From assembly GCA_900215285.1 (NCBI GenBank), contig OCMG01000004.1, forward strand, positions 496,001 to 560,000: a stretch of 64,000 bases of DNA, in the 5' to 3' direction. The position numbers and the translations under genes are program-made. This document shows, in pieces, positions 1 to 10,124 of the stretch. The notes beneath the pieces were generated by a model. That model did no database searches and was not told the origin of the DNA. It saw only the letters and a program-made list of their open reading frames with translations. The first letter of the stretch is position 1. Each line of letters opens with the position of its first letter. Source of the stretch: Ensifer adhaerens. Its GTDB lineage: Bacteria > Pseudomonadota > Alphaproteobacteria > Rhizobiales > Rhizobiaceae.

Positions 1-642
1 ATTTCCGAAGGCATGAAGCGGGCGAAAGCCAGGACCGGCATCGAGAGCCGCATGGTGGTCATCGGCGTCCGGCATCTGGGCGCAGAGCGCGTCGAAGCGG
101 CTGCCAGGTTCGCGGCGGAACGACCTGATCCGTTGATCACCGGCTTCAACATGGCCGGCGAGGAGCGTTTCGGCAAGGTTGCCGATTTCACCCGCGCCTT
201 CGACATTGCCCGCGACGCCGGGCTTGGCATCACCATCCATGCAGGCGAGTTGGCGGGCGCCGAAAGCGTGCGCGACGCCATTGATCTCGTGCGCCCGGCC
301 CGCATCGGGCACGGCGTGCGCGCCGTCGAGGACATGGATCTCGTGCGGCGCATCGCCGATCTCGGCATCGTGCTGGAAGTCTGCCCGGGTTCCAATATCG
401 CACTCGAGGTCTTTCCGGATTTCGAAAGCCACCCTCTGAAGACCTTCTTCGACATGGGGGTAAAGGTGACGCTGAACTCGGATGATCCGCCCTTCTTCCA
501 CACATCGCTCGCCAAGGAATATGAAATCGCCAGCTCGCGCATGGGCTTTTCCGATGCCGACCTGAACCGCATGACCCGAACGGCCATCGAAGCGGCCTTT
601 GTCGACGATGCGACGCGGGCGCGTCTTCTTGCAATGATTTGA
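1..642 (+). CDS. add: Adenosine deaminase, C-terminal part (cut by window edge)
   Basis: The frame is open from the first base, so the N-terminal part lies outside the window; 213 residues are visible. They carry the family's catalytic landmarks: HAGE near visible residue 80 (catalytic Glu), RIGHG near 104 (metal/base His), and SDDP near 161 (zinc Asp pair). The enzyme hydrolytically deaminates adenosine and deoxyadenosine to inosine and deoxyinosine in the cytosol, feeding the purine nucleoside phosphorylase encoded on the other strand further right. It lies 142 bp before upp in the same direction, and both fit the nucleoside-salvage character of the first 13 kb. Family assignment is strong; adenine deaminase-like members of the same fold cannot be wholly excluded without the N-terminus. 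Confidence 0.92.
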   Translation: MSEGMKRAKARTGIESRMVVIGVRHLGAERVEAAARFAAERPDPLITGFNMAGEERFGKVADFTRAFDIARDAGLGITIHAGELAGAESVRDAIDLVRPARIGHGVRAVEDMDLVRRIADLGIVLEVCPGSNIALEVFPDFESHPLKTFFDMGVKVTLNSDDPPFFHTSLAKEYEIASSRMGFSDADLNRMTRTAIEAAFVDDATRARLLAMI

Positions 643-716
643 GGATTAACCCCCCTCGCGAAGACGCGCGTCTTGCGGGAACCGGGCATTCCGCTAAGAC
701 TATTGCATATCCTTGT

Positions 717-760
717 GCAATTCCGGACGGAAAACCGGTTTCCACTTTTCCTGGAATTGC
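717..760. repeat. Palindromic element upstream of upp
   Basis: Outer arms GCAATTCC and GGAATTGC enclose an inner GGAAA-ACCGG-TTTCC palindrome. The ACCGGTTT core recurs at 4700-4715 and, weakly, near 31231-31250, so this is a dispersed short element rather than a site unique to upp. It ends 25 bp before the upp start, so it would be in the leader or promoter region. Confidence 0.6.
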
Positions 761-784
761 TTGCGAATAGACTGGAAGGCACAG

Positions 785-1414
785 ATGAACGGCGTCACGG
801 TAATTTCCCATCCCCTCGTGCAGCACAAGCTGACGATCATGCGTAAGAAGGAAACCTCGACGGCCAGCTTCCGCCGGCTGCTCAGGGAAATATCGACGCT
901 GCTCTGCTATGAAGTCACCCGCGATCTGGAACTCACCACCGAGCGGATCGAAACGCCGCTGATGGAGATGGATGCGCCGCTGCTCGAAGGCAAGAAGCTG
1001 GTCTTCGCCTCGATCCTGCGCGCCGGCAACGGCCTTCTCGAAGGCATGCTGGAACTGGTACCCGCCGCCCGCGTCTCGCATATCGGCGTCTATCGCGACC
1101 ATGAAACGCTGCAGCCGGTCGAATATTACTTCAAGGCTCCCGGCGATCTCGATGCCCGCCTCGTCATCGTCGTTGACCCGATGCTCGCCACCGGCAATTC
1201 CTCGATTGCCGCCGTCGACAAGCTGAAGGAGCGCGGCGCAAGCAATATCCGCTTCCTCTGCCTGCTGGCCGCGCCGGAAGGCATCAAGAACTTTACCGAG
1301 GCGCATCCCGACGTGCCGGTCTTTACCGCCGCCATCGATGATCATCTCAATGAGAAGGGCTATATCGTGCCCGGTCTCGGCGATGCCGGCGACCGCATGT
1401 ATGGGACGAAGTAA
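785..1414 (+). CDS. upp: Uracil phosphoribosyltransferase
   Basis: The 209-residue product matches the usual family length. It makes UMP from uracil and PRPP, salvaging the base released by nucleoside phosphorolysis. The PRPP-binding loop [11 protein letters not shown] is at about residues 130-140, and the C-terminal uracil-site stretch with [12 protein letters not shown] is intact. I chose the ATG at 785 because GGAAGG lies at proper spacing in front of it; the frame stays open upstream to 713, but that extension lacks family similarity. It is convergent with the MFS gene at 1466. Assignment is secure. Confidence 0.97.
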   Translation: MNGVTVISHPLVQHKLTIMRKKETSTASFRRLLREISTLLCYEVTRDLELTTERIETPLMEMDAPLLEGKKLVFASILRAGNGLLEGMLELVPAARVSHIGVYRDHETLQPVEYYFKAPGDLDARLVIVVDPMLATGNSSIAAVDKLKERGASNIRFLCLLAAPEGIKNFTEAHPDVPVFTAAIDDHLNEKGYIVPGLGDAGDRMYGTK

Positions 1415-1465
1415 GTCGGCCAATGCATGTCGCGCTGTAGGTCATGAAAGACTGTTTCGTGTTGT

Positions 1466-2638
1466 CTAATCGGAACGTGGCTTTGCGGAAAGTATGATCG
1501 CACCGATAATCGCGACAGCAGCGGTGGCGACCAGATGATCCCAGCCGCCGAGCGAAACCAGCGGTCCTGCGGCGGCGGTTCCGATGGCCCCTGCAACATA
1601 ATAGAGCAGCAGATATGTAGACATCAGTGCGCCTGAGCGGTCGGGCGCCAGCCTGACGATTGCAGACTGGTTTGCGACCTGCGCGGCAAAACAGCCTGCA
1701 TCGAAAATCCCAAGCGCGAGCATCAGGCCGGTTGGTTTTCCGAGGGTGAGACCAAGCGCCATCGTAGCAACGGCCGCAACCGCAAGGCCAGCAAGCTTGA
1801 CTCTTCGTGGCCCGAAGCGGTCAGTCATGCTTCCGGCGATCGGCGTGACGACAAGGCCGAGGGCACCGGCAAGGCTGTAGAAGCCGATAGCCTCCGCACT
1901 CAACGACCAGGGTGGCTGCGCCAATTCAATGGCCAGCCCAACCCAAATGGCGCTGAAGGCCGCAAACCAGAGCATGCCAGCCGCCCCTGCCGATCGCAGG
2001 TCCGGAAACTCGGCAAGCAACTCCCGAACAGAATGCAGGGCAACGAGGTTTTTTTTCGCTGCCTGCGGCCGAACGGACGGAAGCGTCGCCCAGGCCGCGA
2101 TCGCCGCGAGACTACCCAACATGGCGAAACAAAGCAGCATCCCGCGCCATCCGAGCCATGTTGTGAGAGACCCGCCAACGAAGCGAGACAGCAGGATGCC
2201 CGCTGAAATGCCTGCCGAAATCAAACCCATCTGCCGCCCTCTGTCCGCCGGCGAGGCAAGCTTGCCGACAATGGCGCTCATTTGCGCGGCAACAGTTGCC
2301 ATCATGCCGACAAGAACGAGACACGCGAATAGAAGCCACGCGGACGTGGCGAAAGATGCAGCGACGAGCGCTCCTGCAAGGACAAAGAGTTGGAGTGGCA
2401 CCAATCGCCTCGGATTGATGCGATCGGTCAACGGCACAAACAGCGCCAAACCCGACAGATAACCAAACATCAATCCAGAAATGGTGAAGCTGATCGTCTC
2501 CTGCGTGGCGTGCAAATCGCGCGCGATCGCTCCGATGCTCGGCTGGATCGCATAGTTGTTTGCAATCGCTCCCCCGGCCACGATTGCCAGCAGTCCAACC
2601 GTGCTCGTCGGAAGCGCGGACCTATGCCGGTCGCTCAC
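1466..2638 (-). CDS. MFS transporter (12-TM drug/metabolite efflux type)
   Basis: A 390-residue hydrophobic protein of the major facilitator superfamily, with many regularly spaced membrane segments and MFS loop motifs (for example DRINPRR after TM2 and the related DRFGPRR in the second half). The best start is the GTG at 2638, whose bases overlap the TGA stop of the upstream RidA gene in a GTGA junction. This gives a normal family length and implies translational coupling. The frame is open further upstream, but only through the RidA gene. It probably exports a small metabolite; the substrate cannot be told. Coupling to a RidA protein and a divergent TrmB-type regulator suggests a small stress or metabolite-detoxification unit. 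Confidence 0.87.
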   Translation of the reverse strand: MSDRHRSALPTSTVGLLAIVAGGAIANNYAIQPSIGAIARDLHATQETISFTISGLMFGYLSGLALFVPLTDRINPRRLVPLQLFVLAGALVAASFATSAWLLFACLVLVGMMATVAAQMSAIVGKLASPADRGRQMGLISAGISAGILLSRFVGGSLTTWLGWRGMLLCFAMLGSLAAIAAWATLPSVRPQAAKKNLVALHSVRELLAEFPDLRSAGAAGMLWFAAFSAIWVGLAIELAQPPWSLSAEAIGFYSLAGALGLVVTPIAGSMTDRFGPRRVKLAGLAVAAVATMALGLTLGKPTGLMLALGIFDAGCFAAQVANQSAIVRLAPDRSGALMSTYLLLYYVAGAIGTAAAGPLVSLGGWDHLVATAAVAIIGAIILSAKPRSD

Positions 2639-3000
2639 GCTCCATCCCGCACGGCGATCGCCTCGATCTCGACAAGTATCGTGTCTTCTACAAAGGGGAG
2701 TGCATGGACAAGCGAAAATGCGGGGCGAATGGTGCCAAAGACTTCGCCATGGGCGCGCGCGGCGTCCTGCCAATGTTCGAAATCGGCAACGGACAGCCGG
2801 CTCTGAACAATGTCGGTCAATGCGAAGCCGTTCTCGAGCAAGACCTTCTCGACCTTGGCGATCGCATCTCTTGTCTGGGCGTAGACGTCAGCGCCCTCCC
2901 CGGCCGTACCGGAAATGTAGATCGTGTCGTTGACGATGACGGCTCGGGAATAGCCGACCTTCTCCTCCCATGGGGATCCGGAACTGATCAAAGTGCGCAT
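2635..3000 (-). CDS. RidA/YjgF family protein
   Basis: About 121 residues with the RidA (YjgF/YER057c/UK114) fold signature, including YSRAV near the N-terminus and the FALTDIVQSRLSVADF stretch. Characterised RidA proteins hydrolyse reactive enamine/imine intermediates, but many subfamilies have other roles, and I cannot say which this is. Two ATGs are possible. AGGAG abuts the first one (3006) and is 6 bases from the second (3000), so I prefer 3000. It is first in an operon with the MFS gene, with stop and start overlapping. It is divergent from the TrmB-type regulator, and two operator-like inverted repeats lie in the gap. Confidence 0.88.
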   Translation of the reverse strand: MRTLISSGSPWEEKVGYSRAVIVNDTIYISGTAGEGADVYAQTRDAIAKVEKVLLENGFALTDIVQSRLSVADFEHWQDAARAHGEVFGTIRPAFSLVHALPFVEDTILVEIEAIAVRDGA

Positions 3001-3014
3001 GCTCATCTCCTATT

Positions 3015-3031
3015 ACTACTGAAGTGGTAGT
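3015..3031. promoter_or_regulatory. Candidate operator 1, ridA/trmB intergenic region
   Basis: ACTAC and GTAGT form 5-bp inverted arms around seven bases, just upstream of the RidA start. A related site lies at 3049-3062, so both divergent promoters could be controlled by the adjacent TrmB-like protein. This is inferred from position and symmetry only. Confidence 0.45.
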
Positions 3032-3048
3032 TGATATGGATTCCATTT

Positions 3049-3062
3049 ACCACCAAGGTAGT
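3049..3062. promoter_or_regulatory. Candidate operator 2, ridA/trmB intergenic region
   Basis: ACCAC-CAAG-GTAGT, with one mismatch between arms, shares the GTAGT half-site with the repeat at 3015-3031. It lies between the RidA and TrmB starts. Confidence 0.4.
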
Positions 3063-3116
3063 CAATAGGGTTTAGTTGCAATTTTCAAAGGGAGCCGTTG
3101 TCATTGAGCCGACGGC

Positions 3117-3935
3117 TTGAAACGCGTGGCAATCGACAGCGATCTCATCCATATTTTGGCGCGGCTGGGCTTTTCTCAGTACGAGGCGCAAGCCTATGTG
3201 GCCCTGACCGGGCAAGGGGCGTTGACCGGCGCCGAAGTCAGCCGAGGGGCCGGTGTTCCTCCATCGAAGATCTACGAGACCCTCGCTCGGCTGGAATCCA
3301 AGGGCGCGGTGCTGGTGAACCGGTCAGAACCGGTACGCTACAGTGCGGTTCCCTACGAAGATTTCCTCACCTCTGCCAGATCCCGTTTCGAGGCGGATGT
3401 TGCCGCCGCCAAGGAGAGGCTCGACAGGCTGCCGGTCCGGGAAGAGCCGGGGCTTGTCTGGTCGCTTCGCAGCCGGCAGTCGATCCTGCAGGCCTTTATC
3501 CGCGTGACTGCCAGCGCCAGGAAAAGCATATTTGCCGGAATCTGGGATGAGGAGATGGACGAGATCGGCCCGCTTCTCGAACAGGCATCGGCACGCGGGG
3601 TCGATACGCATGTCGCGATCTACGGCAAACGAGCCCTGTCCGGCCCTCGCATCTACGATTTGTCCGAATGCGGAGCGAGCGCCCGGCTGCGGCTTTCCGG
3701 ACGGCGGCTGGCCGTCGTGGTGGCCGACGACAGCGAAAGTGTTGTCGCGGAGTTTGGCGAGCGAACACCCGATCAGGCTGTCCTGACGACCAATCCAGTC
3801 ACGAACCTTCTCGCTATCGAATATGTGAAATCCGATGTCATGGGCCGTCTCCTGATCAATGCGATGTCCGACAGCGCGTACAGGGACTTACTGAAAACGC
3901 CGGACATGCGCGCCATCATGACGCCTGTTCCCTGA
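3117..3935 (+). CDS. TrmB-family transcriptional regulator
   Basis: A 272-residue cytosolic protein. Residues about 10-75 form a TrmB-type winged helix-turn-helix (LGFSQYEAQAYVAL, then VPPSKIYETLARLESKGAV), followed by a short helical linker and a TrmB-type C-terminal effector domain (VWSLRSRQSILQAFIRVTASARKSIFAGIWDEE). Such proteins are sugar- or metabolite-responsive regulators. The start is uncertain: an in-frame stop ends at 3107, leaving TTG at 3117 or GTG at 3126, neither with a well-spaced Shine-Dalgarno. It is divergent from ridA-MFS and is the probable regulator of that pair. Confidence 0.83.
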   Translation: MKRVAIDSDLIHILARLGFSQYEAQAYVALTGQGALTGAEVSRGAGVPPSKIYETLARLESKGAVLVNRSEPVRYSAVPYEDFLTSARSRFEADVAAAKERLDRLPVREEPGLVWSLRSRQSILQAFIRVTASARKSIFAGIWDEEMDEIGPLLEQASARGVDTHVAIYGKRALSGPRIYDLSECGASARLRLSGRRLAVVVADDSESVVAEFGERTPDQAVLTTNPVTNLLAIEYVKSDVMGRLLINAMSDSAYRDLLKTPDMRAIMTPVP

Positions 3936-4153
3936 AGAAATGGGGGCTGGCTTGGCCGCAGGCTAGCCCGCCGACACCGAAAAGCCGAGATTTCGCCGCA
4001 TTTCACCCGGCATTAACCAGCCAATTCAAAATGGCGCGCCCGTACCCCGTACCGGCGGGCCATTTTTTGAATTTCATAACTTCTGTCAGGAATAGTGGTC
4101 CCATTGCGAAGGCGGACAAGGAAGCTGCCGCGCAAAACAGGGATAAGAAGAAA

Positions 4154-4684
4154 ATGAACCGCTTTCTGTTTGTAGCAGCTGCGGCAGCGCTCTCTGCCGT
4201 CTATTTCGGGCAAGCCCAGAAGAGTCTGGAAGCCAGTGTCGTGACCGCGCAATCCCCCGGCGTGGACATGCAAACCACGACCGCAGCGACGACTCCGGTC
4301 TCCATTTCGCCGCCAGGCGAAGAGGCGATCAAGGCCGGTGCGGGCGGGCATTTCAACGCCAGTTTTCGGGTCAACGGTCGCGATGTCGATGGCCTGGTCG
4401 ATACGGGCGCGACCTTCGTTGCCATCAACGAGCAGACCGCCAAGCGCATCGGCATCAGCGCGTCCAGCCTCGACTACCGCTACGCCGTCACCACCGCCAA
4501 CGGAACGACGCAGGCGGCCCATGTAACGCTCGACCGTCTCGAGGTCGGCTCGGTGCGGGTGCGCAATGTCGACGCCTTCGTCCTGAAGGACAAGTCGCTG
4601 TCCGGCATGCTGGTGGGCATGAGCTTCATGAGCAAGCTCAAGTCCTACAAGGTTGAGGACGGCGTGCTCTATCTCAAGAACTGA
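4154..4684 (+). CDS. Membrane-anchored retropepsin-like aspartic protease (TIGR02281 type)
   Basis: A 176-residue protein starting with a hydrophobic N-terminal anchor or signal (MNRFLFVAAAAALSAVYFG). It has a low-complexity Thr/Pro-rich linker to about residue 60 and a clan AA aspartic protease domain with the active-site motif LVDTGATFVAI at about residue 80. Only one DTGA is present, as in retroviral-type proteases that act as dimers, so a periplasmic dimer is expected. I chose the ATG at 4154; the frame continues upstream, but only over noncoding sequence and the TrmB gene. The substrate is unknown. It is convergent with deoA. Confidence 0.85.
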   Translation: MNRFLFVAAAAALSAVYFGQAQKSLEASVVTAQSPGVDMQTTTAATTPVSISPPGEEAIKAGAGGHFNASFRVNGRDVDGLVDTGATFVAINEQTAKRIGISASSLDYRYAVTTANGTTQAAHVTLDRLEVGSVRVRNVDAFVLKDKSLSGMLVGMSFMSKLKSYKVEDGVLYLKN

Positions 4685-4699
4685 GCATTTCCGACGCAA

Positions 4700-4715
4700 G
4701 CGAAACCGGTTTCGC
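4700..4715. repeat. 16-bp perfect palindrome between convergent genes
   Basis: GCGAAACCGGTTTCGC reads identically on both strands and sits between the stops of the aspartic protease gene and deoA. It shares its ACCGGTTT core with the element before upp. It could act as a bidirectional stem-loop but has no T-run. Confidence 0.5.
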
Positions 4716-4738
4716 GTCCGGCATTGCGAAAAGAACGA

Positions 4739-6046
<1,308 letters not shown>

Positions 6047-6058
6047 CGGGGCCAAACC

Positions 6059-6832
6059 TCAATAGGCTGCGGTGTTCGGCTTGGCGGGCGTATCGCCGAG
6101 CGTGGCAAGGATGTCACCAAGCAGGCCGGATGCGCCGAAGCGGAAGGTCTGAGCGGTGGCCCAGCCCGCGCCCATGATCTCGTCGGCGAGGCCGAGATAG
6201 ATCGCGGCATCGGCGACCGTGCGAACGCCACCGGCGGGCTTGAAGCCTGCCGGCTTGCCCGACGCCTTGATCTCTTCCAGCATGATGCGCGCGGCTTCCG
6301 GCGTCGCGTTGACACGGACCTTACCGGTCGAGGTCTTGATGAAATCCGCTCCTTCCTTGAGCGCGATTGCGGAGGCCTCGCGGATCAGCGCGTCGTCATC
6401 CAGATTGCCGGTTTCGAGGATGGTCTTGAGCTTCACGGGAGCCTTGCAGCGCTCTCGGATCGCGGCGATCATCAGCCGGGCTGACGCCTTCTGGCCGATC
6501 ATGAACTCCTTGTAGGGGATCACCAGGTCGATCTCGTCCGCGCCATCGGCAATCGCCTGCTCGGTCTCGCCGATAACCGTTTCCAGCGGCAATTCACCGG
6601 AGGGGAAATTGACGACGGTGGCGATCTTGATCGGGCTGCCTGCGCCTAGGATGCCGCGCGCCTGCGCAACGAAGCGCGGCCAGATGCAGATGGCGGCCGT
6701 GTTGCCGAATTTCGTCTGCGCATCGGCGCAGAGCTTTTCGATCGCTTCCGGCGTGCAGTCGTCGTTGAGGTTGGTCAGGTCCAGGGACGCCAGCGCGCGC
6801 GTCGCGACGGCCTTGAGGTCGGTCGATGTCAT
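6059..6832 (-). CDS. deoC: Deoxyribose-phosphate aldolase
   Basis: A 257-residue class I aldolase that splits 2-deoxyribose 5-phosphate. Catalytic positions corresponding to E. coli D102, K167 and K201 are visible as D102 (DEIDLVIP), K166 (FIKTSTGK) and K198 (FKPAGGV). The ATG at 6832 has GGAGG eight bases upstream, inside the 3' end of punA; seven codons further upstream another ATG is open but less well placed. The punA stop lies two bases inside the start, so translation is probably coupled. Confidence 0.96.
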   Translation of the reverse strand: MTSTDLKAVATRALASLDLTNLNDDCTPEAIEKLCADAQTKFGNTAAICIWPRFVAQARGILGAGSPIKIATVVNFPSGELPLETVIGETEQAIADGADEIDLVIPYKEFMIGQKASARLMIAAIRERCKAPVKLKTILETGNLDDDALIREASAIALKEGADFIKTSTGKVRVNATPEAARIMLEEIKASGKPAGFKPAGGVRTVADAAIYLGLADEIMGAGWATAQTFRFGASGLLGDILATLGDTPAKPNTAAY

Positions 6833-6833
6833 G

Positions 6834-7634
6834 TCAGTGTCCTCCACCCGCAATCATGTCTTTCAGGATCGTCGCCAGCCGGGCACCGCCAACCGGGGCC
6901 ATGTCCTTGGTTTCATGATGCGACAGTTCATTGCCGGTCATGCCGGCGGCGTAATTGGTGATGACGGAGGCGGCCGCGACTTTCATTCCGAGGAAACGGG
7001 CTAGGATGACTTCCGGCACGGTCGACATGCCGACCGCATCCGCCCCCATCGTGCGCGCCATGCGGATTTCCGCCGGCGTCTCGAAGCTTGGGCCGGAGAA
7101 CCACATGTAGACGCCATTCTTGAGCGGCACGCCGGTCTTCATCGCCGCGCGCTCCATGTCGGCCGCCATGTCCGTGTCATAGGCATTGGTGAGGCCGACG
7201 AAACGGGCATCCGTCTCCTCGCCGATCAGCGGGTTGCGGCCGGTGAAGTTGATGTGGTCGGAAATGCGCATCACCGAACCCGGCGGCATGTCCTCGCGCA
7301 GAGAGCCCGCCGAATTGGTCAGGATCAGATGCGTGACGCCGATGCCGTGCAGCACCTCGAGCGGCCGGCGCATGGCGGCGGCATCGCCCTTCTCGTAATA
7401 GTGGACGCGGCCGGAAAGCATGATGACCGGCACGCCGTTCAACTTGCCCGCCACCAGTTCGCCCGCGTGGCCGGAGACGGCGCTGACAGGAAAGGCATCG
7501 AGTTCAGAATAGGGAATGCGGGTGACGATATCGACGGCGTCCACAAGGCTGCCGAGGCCGGAGCCCAGCACAATGCCATGGCGCGGCAGCAGGCCGTCGA
7601 GCTTCGAGATCAGAAGGTCGATCGTCGCCCTCAT
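6834..7634 (-). CDS. punA: Purine nucleoside phosphorylase (class II, trimeric type)
   Basis: A 266-residue enzyme converting purine (deoxy)nucleosides to base and (deoxy)ribose 1-phosphate. Visible motifs are the phosphate-binding GSGLG at about 24-28, the GRVHYYEKG loop near 70, and the base-recognition block FSGPSFETPAEI followed by GADAVGMSTVPE near residue 190. The start ATG overlaps the cdd stop in an ATGA junction. The frame remains open upstream, but only through cdd. It also matches the XapA/DeoD2 naming used in rhizobia. Confidence 0.95.
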   Translation of the reverse strand: MRATIDLLISKLDGLLPRHGIVLGSGLGSLVDAVDIVTRIPYSELDAFPVSAVSGHAGELVAGKLNGVPVIMLSGRVHYYEKGDAAAMRRPLEVLHGIGVTHLILTNSAGSLREDMPPGSVMRISDHINFTGRNPLIGEETDARFVGLTNAYDTDMAADMERAAMKTGVPLKNGVYMWFSGPSFETPAEIRMARTMGADAVGMSTVPEVILARFLGMKVAAASVITNYAAGMTGNELSHHETKDMAPVGGARLATILKDMIAGGGH

Positions 7635-8023
7635 CCAATCACCTCGGTTTCGAAACTGTGCGGCAGCAGTTCGTTCATGGTCATCGTCTTCTTCACGCCC
7701 GTCTCGTCGCAGAGATAGATGCGCGTGTTGACGCTCGCGAATTCCTTGATGCGCTGGCGGCAGCCGCCACAGGGCGGGCAGAGCGCCAGCTTCTCGGCAA
7801 TCACGGCGATCTCGACGATTTGTTTCGCCCCGCCCATGACCATGTGGCTGATGGCGGTTGTTTCCGCGCACCAGCCTTCCGGAAAGGCGAGGTTTTCGAT
7901 ATTGGCGCCAGCGTAGATTTTTCCATCCTCGGCGCGGATCGCCGCGCCGACGGGAAACTTGGAATAGGGCGCATGGCAGAGCGCCATCGCCTTTTTCGCG
8001 GCTTCGTAAAGGTCTGCCGACAT
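7631..8023 (-). CDS. cdd: Cytidine deaminase
   Basis: A 130-residue zinc enzyme of the homotetrameric class, deaminating cytidine and deoxycytidine to uridine and deoxyuridine. The zinc/catalytic set is complete: C52 and E54 in CAE, and C85/C88 in PCGGC. It begins one base after the upstream permease stop and overlaps punA by four bases, so it is embedded in the transporter-salvage operon. That supports pyrimidine as well as purine nucleosides as transported substrates. Confidence 0.96.
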   Translation of the reverse strand: MSADLYEAAKKAMALCHAPYSKFPVGAAIRAEDGKIYAGANIENLAFPEGWCAETTAISHMVMGGAKQIVEIAVIAEKLALCPPCGGCRQRIKEFASVNTRIYLCDETGVKKTMTMNELLPHSFETEVIG

Positions 8024-8024
8024 C

Positions 8025-8993
8025 TTATCGTTCCTTCACATAGGGTACGCCCGACGCCTTGGGCGGCGAGGCCTTGCCAATGAAGCCTGCCAGCAGGATC
8101 ACAGTCAGGATATAGGGCAGCGCCTGGATTGCCTGATCGGGAATGCTGCTCAGGATCGGAAGTTCCACGTTCTGGCTGTAAATCGAAAGCGCATCAAGGA
8201 AGCCGAAAAGAAGGCAGGTGAGCAGGATATTCTTCGGCTTCCAGTTGGCGAAGACGAGGGCGGCGAGCGCGATGAAGCCGCGGCCGGCCGACATGTTTTT
8301 CACGAAACCGTTGGCCAGCGCCATCGAGAGATAGGCCCCGGCCAGACCGCAGAGCATGCCGCCGCAGATGACGGCGAGGTAGCGCATGCGCACAACCGAG
8401 ATGCCCGCCGTGTCGACTGCACCCGGGTTTTCGCCGACGGCGCGCAGGCGCAGGCCGAAGCGCGTGCGGTAGAGCACCCACCAGGTGATCGGCACCATGG
8501 CGAAGGCGAAATAGGTGAGCAGATAGTGGCCGGAGAGAAGATCCGAATAGATCGGCCCCAGCACAGGGACCTCGCGCACGGCATCCGCGCCCGGCAGCTT
8601 GTAGGTCGAAAGCCGCGCGTCGGCGGAGAGGGCCGGCGTGCGTCCCCCCTGCTGGAACCAGGCCTGACCCAGAATGACGGTGGCGCCGGCGGCGATGAAG
8701 TTGATGGCAGTTCCGGAGACGATCTGGTCGCCGCGCTGGCTGATCGAGGCATAGCCGTGGACCAGCGAGAAGGCGACGGAGACCAGCATGGCCGCGCCGA
8801 TGCCGGTGATGGCCGACCCGGTGACGGCGGCGGCCGCCGCACCGGCAAAGGCGGCGGCGAGCATCTTGCCCTCAAGGCCGATATCGACCACGCCGGAGCG
8901 CTCGGCATAGAGACCGGCAAGTGCCGTCAGGATCAGCGGCACGGACACGCGGATGGTGGACTGGAGAAGGACGACGATCGTGTTGGTATCCAT
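8025..8993 (-). CDS. Nucleoside ABC transporter permease (second subunit)
   Basis: A 322-residue polytopic membrane protein of the BPD_transp_2 class (NupQ/BmpD/YufQ-like) with about eight to ten hydrophobic helices. It carries the typical ERSGVVDIGLEGKMLAAAF stretch near the N-terminus and GENPGAVDTAGISV in the cytoplasmic coupling region. It forms the channel with the larger permease encoded immediately upstream (3-bp gap). Family knowledge and the cdd/punA neighbours indicate nucleoside import. Confidence 0.92.
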   Translation of the reverse strand: MDTNTIVVLLQSTIRVSVPLILTALAGLYAERSGVVDIGLEGKMLAAAFAGAAAAAVTGSAITGIGAAMLVSVAFSLVHGYASISQRGDQIVSGTAINFIAAGATVILGQAWFQQGGRTPALSADARLSTYKLPGADAVREVPVLGPIYSDLLSGHYLLTYFAFAMVPITWWVLYRTRFGLRLRAVGENPGAVDTAGISVVRMRYLAVICGGMLCGLAGAYLSMALANGFVKNMSAGRGFIALAALVFANWKPKNILLTCLLFGFLDALSIYSQNVELPILSSIPDQAIQALPYILTVILLAGFIGKASPPKASGVPYVKER

Positions 8994-8996
8994 GGC

Positions 8997-10124
8997 TCAG
9001 GCCCCTGCTGCCGCTTCGCTGCGCGATTTGCCTGCCCGCGCGAAGAACGCGGTGATGGCGGGACGGAACATATGTTCGAGCGCGCCGGCAAACAGGATGA
9101 CGAGACCCTGGATGACGACGATCATGTCGCGGGTGATTTCCGGCATGTCGAAGGAGAGTTCCGCGCCGCCCTGGTAGAGCATGCCGAAGAGGATGGCGGC
9201 GAGCACGATGCCGACCGGGTGCGAGCGGCCCATGAGCGCCACGGCGATCCCGACGAAGCCGGCGCCGGTGACGAAATCCTGCTGGATGCGGTACTGATCG
9301 CCCATGATCGGGTTCAGCGCCATGAGACCTGCCAGGGCTCCGGAAATCAGCATGGCGATGACGACGATGCGCTTGCTCTTCATGCCGGCAAAGCGCGCGG
9401 CATGCGGCTGGAAGCCCATGGTGCGCATTTCATAGCCCAGCCGCGTGCGCCAGATCAGCACCCAGACGACGAAGGCCGCGACCAGCGCCACGAGGAAGGA
9501 GAAATTGAACGGCGCGCCGCCGATATCGAGCCCGAAGATCGAGAGCAGCCAATCGAGCTTCGGCAATTGCCCGCCCGCCTCGAAGGTACGCGACTGCGCC
9601 GCCATCTGGCCGAGCGGCTTGAAGACGTTGAGCAGCATGTAGAGCATCAGGTTCGATGCGATATAGTTGAACATGATCGTAGTGATCACGATGTGGCTGC
9701 CGCGATAGGCCTGCAGCCAGGCCGGGATCAGCGCCCAGAGCGCGCCGAAGGCCATGGCGCCGAGGCTCGCCAGCACGAAGACGAGATACCAGGGCATGGA
9801 CTGGTCGAATGTCAGACAGGCCGCCGCAACGCCGATGCCGCCGACATAGGCCTGACCTTCCGCGCCGATATTGAAGAGCCCGGCATGGAAGGCAACGGCC
9901 ACGGCAAGGCCGGTGAAGATGAAATAGGTCGCATAATACAGCGTGAAGCCGATGCCCTCGCCGGACCCGAAGGCGCCGGTGATCATGATGCGCGCGGCTT
10001 CCAGCGGATTTTCACCGACGAAGACCACGACGATACCGGCGACGAGGAAGGCGACGGCAAGGTTGACCAGCGGGATGAGCGCATATTCGACCCAGCCCGG
10101 GAGTTTTGCGAAAGGAGTGCTCAT
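8997..10124 (-). CDS. Nucleoside ABC transporter permease (first subunit)
   Basis: A 375-residue polytopic permease (NupP/BmpC/YufP-like). It has HAGLFNIGAEGQAYVGGIG in the conserved membrane segment pair and the coupling motif GFQPHAARFAGM near residue 250. The start overlaps the ATPase stop by four bases (ATGA), so the ATPase and permease are probably made stoichiometrically by coupled translation. Confidence 0.92.
   Translation of the reverse strand: MSTPFAKLPGWVEYALIPLVNLAVAFLVAGIVVVFVGENPLEAARIMITGAFGSGEGIGFTLYYATYFIFTGLAVAVAFHAGLFNIGAEGQAYVGGIGVAAACLTFDQSMPWYLVFVLASLGAMAFGALWALIPAWLQAYRGSHIVITTIMFNYIASNLMLYMLLNVFKPLGQMAAQSRTFEAGGQLPKLDWLLSIFGLDIGGAPFNFSFLVALVAAFVVWVLIWRTRLGYEMRTMGFQPHAARFAGMKSKRIVVIAMLISGALAGLMALNPIMGDQYRIQQDFVTGAGFVGIAVALMGRSHPVGIVLAAILFGMLYQGGAELSFDMPEITRDMIVVIQGLVILFAGALEHMFRPAITAFFARAGKSRSEAAAGA

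Noticed and set aside
230-1423. Long open frame on the minus strand across add and upp
   Set aside because: It is antisense to two clearly recognised enzymes, and its sequence has no domain-like pattern. High GC gives many such mirror frames.
6047-6055. TTG at 6055 as the deoA start
   Set aside because: The GTG three codons later matches known DeoA N-termini and has better Shine-Dalgarno spacing.
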